This document shows positions 16,918 to 25,142 of a stretch of DNA of 64,000 bases, one piece after another. Position numbers and translations under genes: made by a program. The notes beneath the pieces are model-generated. The model was not told the DNA's origin and did no database searches. It was given only the letters and a program-made list of their open reading frames with translations. Source of the DNA: Verrucomicrobiales bacterium (GTDB lineage Bacteria; Verrucomicrobiota; Verrucomicrobiia; Limisphaerales; J093); NCBI GenBank assembly GCA_024233215.1, contig JACKPW010000008.1, forward strand, positions 62,001-126,000. Direction: 5' to 3'. The first letter of the stretch is position 1; each line of letters begins with the position of its first letter.

Positions 16918-17413
16918 AAGTGTCTGATCCGGGGTTCATTGACGAACCCTGCGTCGGTTTCGTTACAAGGCATTCGGCCACCCCTGCAGTTTCGGGCCGG
17001 CCACGGCAAGCCGAAAGCCCCCCACCACCCCATGCCGAGCCCACAAGGCCGGGCAGACCGGGAGACCGCGAGGTGTGCTTGATTGAGCATTCTTATCCAT
17101 GGTAGTCGCAGACTTGTCAAGCGCTTACCCAGACCTGCCGCAAGATAGTGCGCCGCCGAGCAGTGGCCTGGCAGTCGCCACGGGGAGCACGGCCGGCCCG
17201 GCTGCTCCGGTCGGCGGCTCGCCGACTGGCCCTCGGGAACATGCCTCGTCACCGCAGGGTGAGCTTCGGCGCACTTCGGATGTGGCCGCCGGGCCGCCGG
17301 CCACGGCACGCGGGCCGCGCGCGCTCCCCTGAAGGGCGGCAGAAGCGGATGCAGCGCCGGGTTCGGAGTGTTGCGTTCAGGCGGGGCTCCGAGCGGAGGT
17401 CTCAGACAGGCCC
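16918..17413. other. intergenic stretch containing the second 148-bp repeat
   Basis: 496 bp without a credible gene. 17182-17329 is the dispersed repeat. The part next to 16917 would hold the promoter of the secreted protein gene (minus strand), but no convincing -10/-35 pair was found. Nothing else is recognised. Confidence 0.5.
17182..17329 (+). repeat. 148-bp dispersed repeat, copy 2 of 3
   Basis: Begins GGGGAGCACGGCCGGCC and ends GGCCGCGCGCGCTCCCC; terminal inverted repeats are visible. It is more similar to copy 3 (39587) than to copy 1 in its right half (TTCGGATGTGGCC, GGGCCGCCGGCCACGGCACG). It lies between the 3' end of the pfkB gene and the start of the secreted protein gene on the minus strand. 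Confidence 0.8.
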
Positions 17414-18313
17414 TCAGACCCGGGTCATGGACTTCAGCTCGGTCACGCGAGCCTCGATGTCCTGGCGGGTGACGCGGGTGGTGCGCTTGAGTCCGAAGCC
17501 CTCACAGCAAAACGACGCCACCACCGCCCCATGGAGCATGCCGCGGCGCAGGTTCTGCTCCACGCTGCCCCGACCGGACGCCAGGCATCCCATCAGGCCG
17601 CCCACGAAGGAGTCGCCGGCTCCGGTCGGATCCACCACTTTCTCCAACGGGTAGGCCGGACAGACGAAACGACCTCCCGGCCCCGACAGCAAGGAGCCGT
17701 GCTCCCCCTTCTTCACGATGACGTAGCGCGGACCGAGCCGGTGGATTCGCCGGGCCGCCACCACCACGTTGTCCTCGCCGGTTAATTGCCGCGCCTCGCT
17801 GTCGTTCAGCACCAGCGCGTCCACCCGCTTCAGCAGGCGCAACAGGTCCGGCAACGCAATGTTCAGCCAAAGGTCCATCGTGTCCGCCACCACGAACTTC
17901 GGACGCTGCATCTGGTCGAGCACATGGTGCTGGAGTCCGGGGGCGATGTTCGCCAGGAGGACGAACGGGGTGCGCTTGCAACTCTCGGGCAGGGTCGGGG
18001 TGAAGTGCTCGAACACGCCCAACTCGGTGGTCAGCGTGCGGCGGTTGTTCATGTTCACCTCGTACTCCCCGGCCCAGTGAAAGGTCCTCCCCCTGGCAAA
18101 CTGCAATCCCTCCAGATCGATGCCGTGTCGCTCGTAGAGCTTCACGTAGCGGCGCGGGAAGTCATCGCCCACGACGCCCACCAACCGGACGGGCGCGAAG
18201 AAACTCACCGCGACCGCGGCATGACTGGCCGAGCCTCCCAGGAGACGGGGGTTCTCGGCGTTCGGGGTTTTGATGGAATCCAACGCGGTGGATCCGACGA
18301 CCAGTACACTCAT
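17414..18313 (-). CDS. PfkB-family carbohydrate/nucleoside kinase
   Basis: The protein has 299 residues. The start at 18313 (MSVLVVGSTALDSIKTP) places the Rossmann-like first strand at residue 2, as usual; the longer frame upstream lacks conservation. The N-terminal motif GGSASHAAVAVSFFAPV and the C-terminal ATP/substrate signature DPTGAGDSFVGG (near residue 225, with the catalytic Asp) identify the ribokinase/PfkB fold. It transfers phosphate from ATP to a sugar or nucleoside hydroxyl in the cytoplasm; the substrate cannot be read from sequence. It follows thiE on the same strand after 150 bp, so they may be co-transcribed, but no pathway link is evident. Confidence 0.88.
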   Translation of the reverse strand: MSVLVVGSTALDSIKTPNAENPRLLGGSASHAAVAVSFFAPVRLVGVVGDDFPRRYVKLYERHGIDLEGLQFARGRTFHWAGEYEVNMNNRRTLTTELGVFEHFTPTLPESCKRTPFVLLANIAPGLQHHVLDQMQRPKFVVADTMDLWLNIALPDLLRLLKRVDALVLNDSEARQLTGEDNVVVAARRIHRLGPRYVIVKKGEHGSLLSGPGGRFVCPAYPLEKVVDPTGAGDSFVGGLMGCLASGRGSVEQNLRRGMLHGAVVASFCCEGFGLKRTTRVTRQDIEARVTELKSMTRV

Positions 18314-18464
18314 GTTTGTCCCAGGATTACCTGCCAGCCTGCCACGAGCGTGTCCGGGGAGATTCCCCCGATCAAGCGGCAACCGACTTCGGGAGGCCCC
18401 GCCCCGCCACGGAGGAGGACCCCGACACAAAGAACGAGCCGCCTCGAGTCGATTGCCACGATTC

Positions 18465-19124
18465 TCAAGCCACGCTCCGAGGCGCCGAAGCTAGGCGGTG
18501 ACGAAACGCCTGACAAGCTCCCGCGACGTCCGCCGCCTTCAGGATGGCCGAAACGACACAAATGCGGCGCGCGCCCGTGGCCAGGACATCGTCCAGGTTC
18601 TCCAGCGTAATCCCGCCGATGGCAAACCACGGGACCGTGAGGTGCCTGGCTGCCCAGCGCACGTAGTCCAGGGTCACCGGCGGTCGACCGGGTTTGGTGG
18701 GGGTGGCAAACACCGGGCCGATCGCGACGTAATCCGCCCCGGCGAGCACCGCCCGTTCCGCCTGGTCCGGTGCGTGGGAACTCAAGCCGATCCGAATGCG
18801 TTGGCCCGCGAGGGGAAGTTGGGAGACGTGGGTATGGCCCGCGTCGAAGAAATCCTCCTGCCCGAGGTGACAGACCTCCGCGCCGACTTCGAGTGCGACA
18901 TCGAGATAATCGTTCACGACGAGCGGCACCCCGGCTGCACGTGTCACCGGCAGGATTTGCCGGGCCATGGCGGCAACGTCCGCCCTGGAGTGGTCCTTGG
19001 CGCGGAGTTGGATCACGTCCGCGCCGCCGGCACAAAGGGAGGCGGCCAGGTCCGCCGGTCGACGCCCCCCCAGGTAGCCGGTGTCCACAAAGGCGTAGAG
19101 GCGGGCTTCAGCCAGCGTCTTCAT
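18465..19124 (-). CDS. thiE: thiamine-phosphate synthase
   Basis: The protein has 219 residues, the family length. The start at 19124 (MKTLAEARLYAFVDTGYLGG) is chosen because the TIM-barrel first strand begins directly after; upstream residues in the same frame are low-complexity. Visible ThiE motifs: GGADVIQLRAKD (strand with the pyrophosphate-binding region), VPLVVNDYLDVA, GAEVCHLGQED, VAIGPVFATPTKPG and WFAIGGITLEN. It joins HMP-diphosphate with the thiazole phosphate to give thiamine phosphate in the cytoplasm. The canonical H-L-G-Q-x-D is kept. No other thiamine gene is nearby. Confidence 0.92.
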   Translation of the reverse strand: MKTLAEARLYAFVDTGYLGGRRPADLAASLCAGGADVIQLRAKDHSRADVAAMARQILPVTRAAGVPLVVNDYLDVALEVGAEVCHLGQEDFFDAGHTHVSQLPLAGQRIRIGLSSHAPDQAERAVLAGADYVAIGPVFATPTKPGRPPVTLDYVRWAARHLTVPWFAIGGITLENLDDVLATGARRICVVSAILKAADVAGACQAFRHRLASAPRSVA

Positions 19125-19234
19125 CGCCGGCACAATAGCGCAAGGTTCGACCGGACGGGAGCCTGATTCCCCGTCCCCTTGGCGACCGTTCCCTTCACTT
19201 CTTTCGCGAGCACACGGAATCGTTACGGATGAGG

Positions 19235-19740
19235 CTACTCGGGCCGCGTGTCCTTGCGGGCAAGCATGTCCCCGATCATCCGCTCCCAATGAGGCCGCAG
19301 GAAGGGGGGATCGTTGAGACTGTCGAGAGCGTAACGCCGGTCGGCCCGAGCCAGATCGAGCACGGCGGTGATCCGCTCCTCGGCGTGCCGGCCGGCTTCC
19401 ACCAGGGGGAGGCCATTCGGCTCCCGGATGAATGACTGCCCGCTGGAGATCTGCCTCCCGTCGGGTGTCCCACCGATGGTGTTCGCCACGCAATGGAAGA
19501 CCGTGGTGGTCGGTCCGGCCGGCAGTTGGGCCCGACCCGAGGTTCGCTTCCAGGTCACCGCCTCCACCTCATCGGAGCTGCACGAGGGCTGGAAATAGAC
19601 TTGGGCCCCGGCCATGGCCGGTACCCGGTAGACCTCCGGATGCCGTCCGTCGCGGCAGATCCCCAGGGTGCATTTCACACCGTCGATCTCGAACAGCGAG
19701 AGCTTGTCGCCGGCCCGGCAATAGCGCTGCTCGTCGCGCC
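19235..19740 (-). CDS. carbon-nitrogen hydrolase, C-terminal half
   Basis: Second part of the gene starting at 20109. After a one-base loss near 19737-19742 the frame reads RDEQRYCRAGDKLSLFEIDG, then CTLGICRDGRHPEVYR, where the Cys is the nitrilase nucleophile. The rest covers the final strands of the nitrilase sandwich (VYFQPSCSSDE, FHCVANTIGG, GQSFIREPNG). It ends about 150 residues after the Cys, close to normal, so only the frame break is unusual. Confidence 0.7.
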
Positions 19741-20109
19741 CGCCAGGTGCACCTTCGCGTATTCATGAACGATCTCGCCGCGGGGATTGATCACAATCGC
19801 GAGGTTCAGAAACCGGTCGGGCGTGGGGCGTAACAACCCCACAATCGCCCAGAGACCGGCGGTCGCCGTGGCTTCCCGGGCCCGTTCCAGGGCGGCCTCG
19901 ATTTGGGCGGAAGTGAGCTTCAGGATGTCGGGAAAGTAGTAGCCGGTAAGGCTGGTCTCCGGGAAACACACCACCCGACTGCCTTCCCGCGCCGCTTCCT
20001 GCAGATGAAACAGCGTGCGGTCGAGATTGAACTCGAGCGATCGCGCCCAATGCATTTGCACGCACGACACCTGGAGCACCGCCGGTGGCTGGGACTGGGA
20101 CTCACTCAT
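19675..20109 (-). CDS. carbon-nitrogen hydrolase (nitrilase superfamily), N-terminal half
   Basis: Start ATG at 20109 (MSESQSQPPAVLQVSCVQMH). The catalytic Glu is at about residue 51 (VVCFPETSLTGYYFP) and the catalytic Lys at about 119 (EYAKVHLAG); the Cys follows in the next frame. All three members of the Glu-Lys-Cys triad exist, so the enzyme is probably active if the frame break near 19738 is a sequencing error. Nitrilase-superfamily enzymes hydrolyse amides or carbamoyl groups; this one resembles the ureidopropionase/N-carbamoyl type in FPET and the G-R-D-E-x-x-Y-x-R-A-G-D block, but the substrate is open. It sits between thiE and a TMEM14-like gene on the same strand. Confidence 0.75.
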   Translation of the reverse strand: MSESQSQPPAVLQVSCVQMHWARSLEFNLDRTLFHLQEAAREGSRVVCFPETSLTGYYFPDILKLTSAQIEAALERAREATATAGLWAIVGLLRPTPDRFLNLAIVINPRGEIVHEYAKVHLAGATSSAIAGPATSSRCSRSTV

Positions 20110-20131
20110 GGCTGGGGAATGAAAGGCCGGC

Positions 20132-20422
20132 TCAGAAGAGAATCACGAGCAGCAGGGTGACGGCCGTGAGGCAGCACAGCAGACCGGAAGGCATGAATTT
20201 GCGGGTCTTCTTCAATCGCATGATGAAGGCGATCAACAACAGGCCGAGCACGACGTAGATCGCCTCCGCAGCAAACGGTATGGGGGCGAACAAGAACAGC
20301 AACAGCAACGCCGCCGAGACCGCCGACGTGATCAGCGAGACCTTGCTCCCGGCTTTGGCGAATCCCAGGTATCCGCCGACCAGGAGCAACACGATGTAAA
20401 CGAGGAGAACGGACGTGTCCAT
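20132..20422 (-). CDS. TMEM14-family small membrane protein
   Basis: The protein has 96 residues. Start at 20422 (MDTSVLLVYIVLLLVGGYLG) puts the first hydrophobic helix at residue 5; the longer frame adds a non-hydrophobic leader. Four predicted helices and the G-Y-x-G-x-x-K-A-G-S-x-x-S-L motif after the first helix are typical of TMEM14/UPF0136 proteins. Bacterial members are of unknown function; eukaryotic relatives have been linked to transport across mitochondrial or plastid membranes. It is 22 bp upstream of the nitrilase start and likely in the same operon. Confidence 0.8.
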   Translation of the reverse strand: MDTSVLLVYIVLLLVGGYLGFAKAGSKVSLITSAVSAALLLLFLFAPIPFAAEAIYVVLGLLLIAFIMRLKKTRKFMPSGLLCCLTAVTLLLVILF

Positions 20423-20467
20423 CGCCCCAGAGCTTGCCCTCAAATCCGCGAAGGGCAAGCGCCGAGC

Positions 20468-20797
20468 TCACTGAGACCGCGAGTCCCTCCTCGGAAAGAA
20501 GCGGGTCCAGTCCCGCGCCGCATGCAGCACGCGGACGACAACGATCCCGGCACGAAACGGACGGTAGAAGAGCAGGTAGTTCCGGAACCGTGGGATCACC
20601 ACCCAGCGGATATTGTCATGCCGTTTCGCTGTTCCGCGAATCATGCACCCGACCTCCGGGTTGGTCTGCAACCGGTCCGCCAAATCCAGAATCGCTCCCC
20701 GGACTGTCTCTGCGGCAGCAGGGTTGTCGTTCGCGATGAAACGCCAAATATCCTCCAGGTCCCGTTGCGCGCGCGGGCTGAAGCAGGCACGGCTCAT
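20468..20797 (-). CDS. RelE/ParE-family toxin
   Basis: The protein has 109 residues. FSPRAQRDLEDIWRFIANDN is the first strand and helices of ParE, and NYLLFYRPFRAGIVVVRVLH is the conserved terminal hairpin. The ATG overlaps the antitoxin stop (ATGA at 20794-20797), the usual antitoxin-first arrangement. ParE toxins inhibit DNA gyrase and RelE toxins cleave mRNA on the ribosome; the D-L-E-D-I-W helix and the lack of the RelE basic triad favour ParE. Neutralised by the upstream protein, and probably autoregulated by the pair. Confidence 0.88.
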   Translation of the reverse strand: MSRACFSPRAQRDLEDIWRFIANDNPAAAETVRGAILDLADRLQTNPEVGCMIRGTAKRHDNIRWVVIPRFRNYLLFYRPFRAGIVVVRVLHAARDWTRFFPRRDSRSQ

Positions 20798-21003
20798 GAG
20801 CCCCGGCGTATTTGGTCCGTGGATTTCGACTCTTCCAAGCCCTCCAGGCCTTCGTCGAGCATACGCTCCAATTCAGGAGTCATGACCAGTTCCGTCGGTG
20901 TTCCCCCCTGCACGCTTTCCCAAAGCCGGTCTGCCAACTGGACGCGCTCTTCGGCCGGCAGTGCCAACGCCTCCTGCTCGATTCTTGCCAAGGCCGCACT
21001 CAT
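20794..21003 (-). CDS. addiction-module antitoxin
   Basis: The protein has 69 residues. Start at 21003 (MSAALARIEQEALALPAEER) follows the family pattern: an amphipathic N-terminal helix with a L-x-L-P-x-x-E-R-x-x-L-A-x-x-L motif (VQLADRLWESV), then a flexible acidic tail (ERMLDEGLEGLEES) that would bind the toxin. The longer frame to 21057 lacks this pattern. This is the TIGR02574-type addiction module component normally paired with ParE/RelE toxins. Its stop overlaps the toxin start by 4 bp, implying translational coupling. Confidence 0.85.
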   Translation of the reverse strand: MSAALARIEQEALALPAEERVQLADRLWESVQGGTPTELVMTPELERMLDEGLEGLEESKSTDQIRRGS

Positions 21004-21319
21004 GCTCTTGGAGGAGAAACTAGCCCTGGCTCCAGCCCCGGTCAATCCCGTTGCCAAAGCCCGCAGCGATTCCCATTGTGGCGGAGCGCCGATCTACGAT
21101 CGGGCTGCCCCAAACGTCAACGTGGACGTCTACAAGGGGGCCCGGGCCCAAAGGCGGCGGGACGTCGTTGCTCCGGTGCCAAAATGAGACTGCCCGGCAA
21201 CCTGCTCGCGCGCACGGTGCCTTTGAACCTGGGGACCGCTCTGGGGTCCATGTTCCGCGCCCACAGATGCAGGACTGACCCCGTCGCTCGGTTCATGGCG
21301 AGAATTGATGGCGCCGAGC
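21004..21319. other. intergenic stretch, no gene seen
   Basis: 316 bp between the antitoxin promoter region and the end of glpK. It contains several G/C-rich segments and a block reading AGGACTGACCCCG near 21270 that resembles the ends of REP-type repeats, but no second copy was found in the window and no hairpin stands out. No coding sequence is supported. Confidence 0.4.
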
Positions 21320-22807
21320 TCATCCTCGCGCTTCCCACCCCGTCGCCCGACCCAACGCCTTGTTCCACCCGGCTTGCAGCACCCTGCGCTGCGCGGGTTT
21401 CATCGCCGGCTTGAACCGTCGGTCCACCTGCCACTGGGCGGCGATCTCCTTCTGGTCCTTCCAGTAACCCACCGCCAAACCCGCCAGATACGCCGCGCCC
21501 AACGCGGTGGTTTCGGTCACCATCGGTCGCACCACCGGCACGCCGAGCAGGTCGGCCTGGAATTGCATGAGCAGGTTGTTCGCGCAGGCGCCGCCATCGA
21601 CCCGGAGTTCCTTCAACTTCAACCCGGCATCCGCCTGCATCGCGCGAAGCACATCGGCCACCTGGTATGCGATGCCTTCCAAGGCCGCCCGGGCGAGGTG
21701 CGCCGCGGTGGTTCCCCGGGTCAGTCCGGCCACGAGTCCACGCGCGTATTGATCCCAATGCGGCGCCCCAAGACCGGCGAAAGCCGGGACCAGATAGACG
21801 CCACCGGTATCGGGGACCTGCGCGGCCAACGCCTCGACATCCGCGGAGGACTTGATCAACCCGAGGCCGTCCCGCAACCACTGCACCACGGCGCCGGCGA
21901 TGAAGATGCTGCCCTCCAACGCGTATTCCGTCCGGTCCCCGATCCGCCACGCGACCGTGGTCAGCAGGTTGTTCCGGGAGGTGATCGGCTTGGGGCCGGT
22001 GTTCATCACCATGAAGCATCCCGTGCCGTAGGTGTTCTTCACGAGCCCCGGTTTGAGACAGGCCTGGCCGAACAACGCCGCCTGCTGATCACCCGCCATC
22101 CCGGCAATCGGGATGGGCGCCCCGAGCACCTCCGCCTCCGCATACACCTCGCTGCACGAGCGCACCTCCGGCAGCATGGCCGGCGGAATCTCCAGCAGCT
22201 TGAGGAGCGCCGGATCCCAGTCGCCCGTCCGGATGTTGTAAAGCATCGTCCGCGCCGCATTACTCGCATCCGTGACGTGGCACCGGCCGTTGGTCAACTT
22301 CCAGACCAGCCAGGAATCGATCGTGCCGAACGCCAGTTCACCCGCGGCAGCGCGTTTCCGGGCGCCCTTCACGTGCTGGAGAATCCACTGGAGCTTGGTC
22401 GCGGAGAAATAGGCATCAATCACCAGACCGGTCTTGCGGCGGATGGTGGCGGCATGGCCCTCCGCCTTGAGCCGGTCGCACGCGGTGGAAGTGCGGCGGT
22501 CCTGCCAGACGATGGCATTGCCAATCGGCTCACCGGTCCGGCGATCCCACACCACCACGGTTTCGCGCTGGTTGGTGATGCCGATGGCGGCAATGTCCCT
22601 GGGCGTGAGACCGGCCTTCGCCAGCGCCTCGGCGGCCACGCCCACCTGCGAGGACCAGATTTCGTTGGGGTCGTGCTCGACCCAGCCCGGTTTCGGAAAA
22701 ATCTGCCGGAACTCCTTTTGGGCAACCGCCTTGATGCGGCCGCGACGGTCGAAGACGATGGCACGCGAACTCGTGGTGCCCTGGTCAAGTGCGAGAATGT
22801 ATTTCAT
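21320..22807 (-). CDS. glpK: glycerol kinase
   Basis: The protein has 495 residues, matching E. coli GlpK closely. MKYILALDQGTTSSRAIVFD is the phosphate-binding DQGTTS motif of the FGGY fold. Further family marks are ITNQRETVVVWDRRTGEPI, IVWQDRRT, AGDQQAALFGQ and the FGGY signature region YALEGSIFIAGAVVQWLRD with a second ATP-binding GVYLVPAFAGLGAPHWD. It phosphorylates glycerol to glycerol 3-phosphate in the cytoplasm. It begins 16 bp after the glpF stop on the same strand, forming a glpFK uptake and trapping operon. No glpD or glpR is in the window. Confidence 0.97.
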   Translation of the reverse strand: MKYILALDQGTTSSRAIVFDRRGRIKAVAQKEFRQIFPKPGWVEHDPNEIWSSQVGVAAEALAKAGLTPRDIAAIGITNQRETVVVWDRRTGEPIGNAIVWQDRRTSTACDRLKAEGHAATIRRKTGLVIDAYFSATKLQWILQHVKGARKRAAAGELAFGTIDSWLVWKLTNGRCHVTDASNAARTMLYNIRTGDWDPALLKLLEIPPAMLPEVRSCSEVYAEAEVLGAPIPIAGMAGDQQAALFGQACLKPGLVKNTYGTGCFMVMNTGPKPITSRNNLLTTVAWRIGDRTEYALEGSIFIAGAVVQWLRDGLGLIKSSADVEALAAQVPDTGGVYLVPAFAGLGAPHWDQYARGLVAGLTRGTTAAHLARAALEGIAYQVADVLRAMQADAGLKLKELRVDGGACANNLLMQFQADLLGVPVVRPMVTETTALGAAYLAGLAVGYWKDQKEIAAQWQVDRRFKPAMKPAQRRVLQAGWNKALGRATGWEARG

Positions 22808-22822
22808 CGGCGAAGCCTCTTT

Positions 22823-23554
22823 TCATGCCCCCCAGAACAACCGGTAGAACCCCGCTCCCGCCAGCCCTCCGAGGATCGGCCCGACAATTGGCACCCAGGC
22901 GTACGACCAATCGGACCCACCCTTCCCCGCAATCGGCAGGATCGCGTGGGCGATCCGCGGCCCGAGGTCGCGCGCGGGATTGATCGCGTAACCGGTCGGT
23001 CCGCCCAGCGAGAGCCCGAGGGCCCAGACCAGAATGCCGACCAGCAGCGGGGCCAAGCCGGTGTCGAAGCCCGAGTTTGGCACGAGGTTCTTGGGGGACA
23101 GAATCGCCAGCACGCCGAGCACCAGAACGAACGTGCCGATGGCTTCCGCCAGCACATTTGCCGCCGGCTTGCGGATGGCCGGTGCGGTCGCGAAAACCCC
23201 GAGCTTGGCGGCCTTGTCCTCGGTCACCGCCCAATGGGGCAGGTAAGCCAGCCAGACCACCACCGCCCCGATAATCGCACCGACCAACTGGGCGGCCAGA
23301 TACACCGGTACCTGCCCCCAAGCCAACTTGCCCAGGGCGGCCATCGCAATCGTCACCGCCGGATTGATGTGCGCGCCGCTGTAGGCATTCACGCAGTAGA
23401 CCGCCACCGCCACCGCAAAACCCCACCCGGCCGTGACCACGATCCAGCCGCCGTTCTGCCCCTTGGACCGGTTCAACACGACGTTCGCGACGACCCCGTC
23501 GCCCAGAATGACGAGAATCATCGTGCCGATGAGTTCAGCGCAAAACGGATTCAT
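22823..23554 (-). CDS. glpF: glycerol uptake facilitator (aquaglyceroporin)
   Basis: The protein has 243 residues with six hydrophobic helices. The two NPA half-helices are present: INPAVT (residues 64-66) and INPARDLGPR (192-196); the Asp after NPAR marks glycerol facilitators rather than water-only channels. Start at 23554 (MNPFCAELIGTMILVILGDG) matches the GlpF N-terminus with the A-E-x-x-G-T motif; the longer frame to 23623 adds a polar leader. It lets glycerol diffuse across the inner membrane for GlpK. The 248-bp upstream region holds a repeat and must contain the promoter, shared back-to-back with the S41 protease gene. Confidence 0.95.
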   Translation of the reverse strand: MNPFCAELIGTMILVILGDGVVANVVLNRSKGQNGGWIVVTAGWGFAVAVAVYCVNAYSGAHINPAVTIAMAALGKLAWGQVPVYLAAQLVGAIIGAVVVWLAYLPHWAVTEDKAAKLGVFATAPAIRKPAANVLAEAIGTFVLVLGVLAILSPKNLVPNSGFDTGLAPLLVGILVWALGLSLGGPTGYAINPARDLGPRIAHAILPIAGKGGSDWSYAWVPIVGPILGGLAGAGFYRLFWGA

Positions 23555-23593
23555 GGTCTGTGATTGTGCTTGTGATTGACGCCGCGAACGCTG

Positions 23594-23740
23594 GCAGAAA
23601 GAGCTGCCGAAGTCCAACCGCAAAGCGGCAGCCGAAAGCGTCCGGCACGGGCAAGGTTCTCCGCCCTCGAACTCAAGAACCCGGGGCGTCCCAAGGTTAC
23701 GGCAGGCGGAGGCTCAGCCGGCGCTTCGCCCTCCGATGGG
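23594..23740 (+). repeat. dispersed intergenic repeat (GGCTCAGCC family)
   Basis: Sits between divergent glpF and the S41 protease. The right end, GGCTCAGCCGGCGCTTCGCC, recurs inverted at 35177-35202 (GGGCGAAGCTCCGGCTGAGC). The left part contains GCAGAAAGAGCTGCC, a short hairpin, and a TTCTCCGCCCTCGAAC block. No coding function is likely; the promoters of both genes must overlap or flank it. Confidence 0.6.
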
Positions 23741-23802
23741 CCGCGCTTGCGGTCCGGGATGCGCCCCGTTAAGTTGCGCCTCGGAATTGATTGAAAGGCG
23801 TG

Positions 23803-25122
23803 ATGAAACGGCGACTGGCTTACACGGCTCTCCTGACGGCGCTCGGCGTGAATCTCTTCTTCGGGGCGCGGGTGTATCTGCATTCCGAGGAGGTCTCGCG
23901 ACAGAACGACGTCTATGACCAGCTCCACCTGTTTGCGCAGGTGCTGGCCCGCGTGTCCGAGGACTACGTGGACCGCGACAAGGTTTCCTACGAGGCCCTC
24001 ATTCGCGGCGCACTCCGCGGCATGCTCAACTCGCTGGACCCGCACAGTGAGTTCCTCGAGCCCCGCAAGTATGAAGATCTCCGCAGCGATACGGAGGGCA
24101 AGTTCGGCGGCATCGGCATCCAGCTTGGGACGCGCCAGGGCGTGTTGACCGTAATCGCCCCCATCGAGGGAACCCCCGCCTACGAGGCCGGCGTGCTTTC
24201 CGGCGACCAGATCATCCGTATCGGGGACAAGAGCACGGAGGGTTTCACGCCGGCGGATGCGGTGGACCTGCTCCGCGGCGATCCCGGCACGGAGGTCACC
24301 TTCACCACGCTGCGCCCCGCCACGGGCGCGACCCGCGACGTCACCGTCACCCGGGCCGACATCAAGGTGGACAGCGTCAAGGACACCAACGGCAGCACCC
24401 GTTTTCCGTTGGGCGACGACGGCATCGGTTACATCCGGATCAACCAGTTCGGGGAACAGACCAGCGACGAACTCGACCGCGCCCTGGCCGCGCTGGGCGA
24501 GGCGGGGATGAAGGGATTGATCCTGGATTTGCGGGATAATCCCGGCGGCCTGCTCGATCAGGCCGCCAAGGTCTGCGGTCGGTTCCTGCCTCCGAAGACC
24601 CTCGTCGTGAGCACCGAGGGGCCCGACCCGAAGGAACGCCGCGAGTTCCTGGTGCCCCGGGGTGGCAAGCACATCAACACACCGATGGTGCTGCTGGTCA
24701 ACGGCGGCAGCGCCAGCGCCTCGGAAATCGTGGCGGGCTGTCTGCAGGACCTCAAACGGGCGGTGCTGGTGGGCGAACAGACCTTCGGCAAGGGCTCGGT
24801 CCAGAGCATCATCCCATTGGAGGACGGGGCCGCCCTGCGCCTCACCACCGCGAAGTACTACACCCCGAGCCACCGCGTCATCCACGAACAGGGGATCACG
24901 CCGGACATCGTGGTCCCCGTGCCAACCGAGGATATCGGGGCACTCGCCATGAAACGGGTCCCGGGTGCGGTGGAGACCCTGCGAAAGGACCAGCGCGAGC
25001 AAATCGAGGCCGTCACCGACGTGCAACTCGATCGGGCCCATGACCTCCTGAAGGGAATCCTCCTCTACAGCGAACGCCACGACCGGGACACAGGCGGGGT
25101 GAAGACCGCGTCCGTCGGCTAG
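23803..25122 (+). CDS. S41 family C-terminal processing peptidase
   Basis: The protein has 439 residues. Start at 23803 (MKRRLAYTALLTALGVNLFF) gives a signal anchor and has an AAAGG element 7-11 bp upstream; TTG at 23791 is the alternative. Order: N-terminal helices, a PDZ domain (GIGIQLGTRQGVLTVIAPI, GVLSGDQIIRIG) at about 105-190, then the protease core. The catalytic Ser is in NGGSASASE (about residue 305) and the Lys in GEQTFGKGS (about 330), 25 residues apart as in CtpA. It cleaves proteins at C-termini in the periplasm. It is followed 20 bp later by tsaD, probably co-transcribed. Confidence 0.95.
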   Translation: MKRRLAYTALLTALGVNLFFGARVYLHSEEVSRQNDVYDQLHLFAQVLARVSEDYVDRDKVSYEALIRGALRGMLNSLDPHSEFLEPRKYEDLRSDTEGKFGGIGIQLGTRQGVLTVIAPIEGTPAYEAGVLSGDQIIRIGDKSTEGFTPADAVDLLRGDPGTEVTFTTLRPATGATRDVTVTRADIKVDSVKDTNGSTRFPLGDDGIGYIRINQFGEQTSDELDRALAALGEAGMKGLILDLRDNPGGLLDQAAKVCGRFLPPKTLVVSTEGPDPKERREFLVPRGGKHINTPMVLLVNGGSASASEIVAGCLQDLKRAVLVGEQTFGKGSVQSIIPLEDGAALRLTTAKYYTPSHRVIHEQGITPDIVVPVPTEDIGALAMKRVPGAVETLRKDQREQIEAVTDVQLDRAHDLLKGILLYSERHDRDTGGVKTASVG

Positions 25123-25142
25123 GTTCGACAGCCCACGCCCGC

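Noticed and set aside
21190..21300. AGGACTGACCCCG block as a repeat copy
   Set aside because: Resembles REP ends known from related genomes, but only one copy occurs in the window and no hairpin was found, so it is not called.
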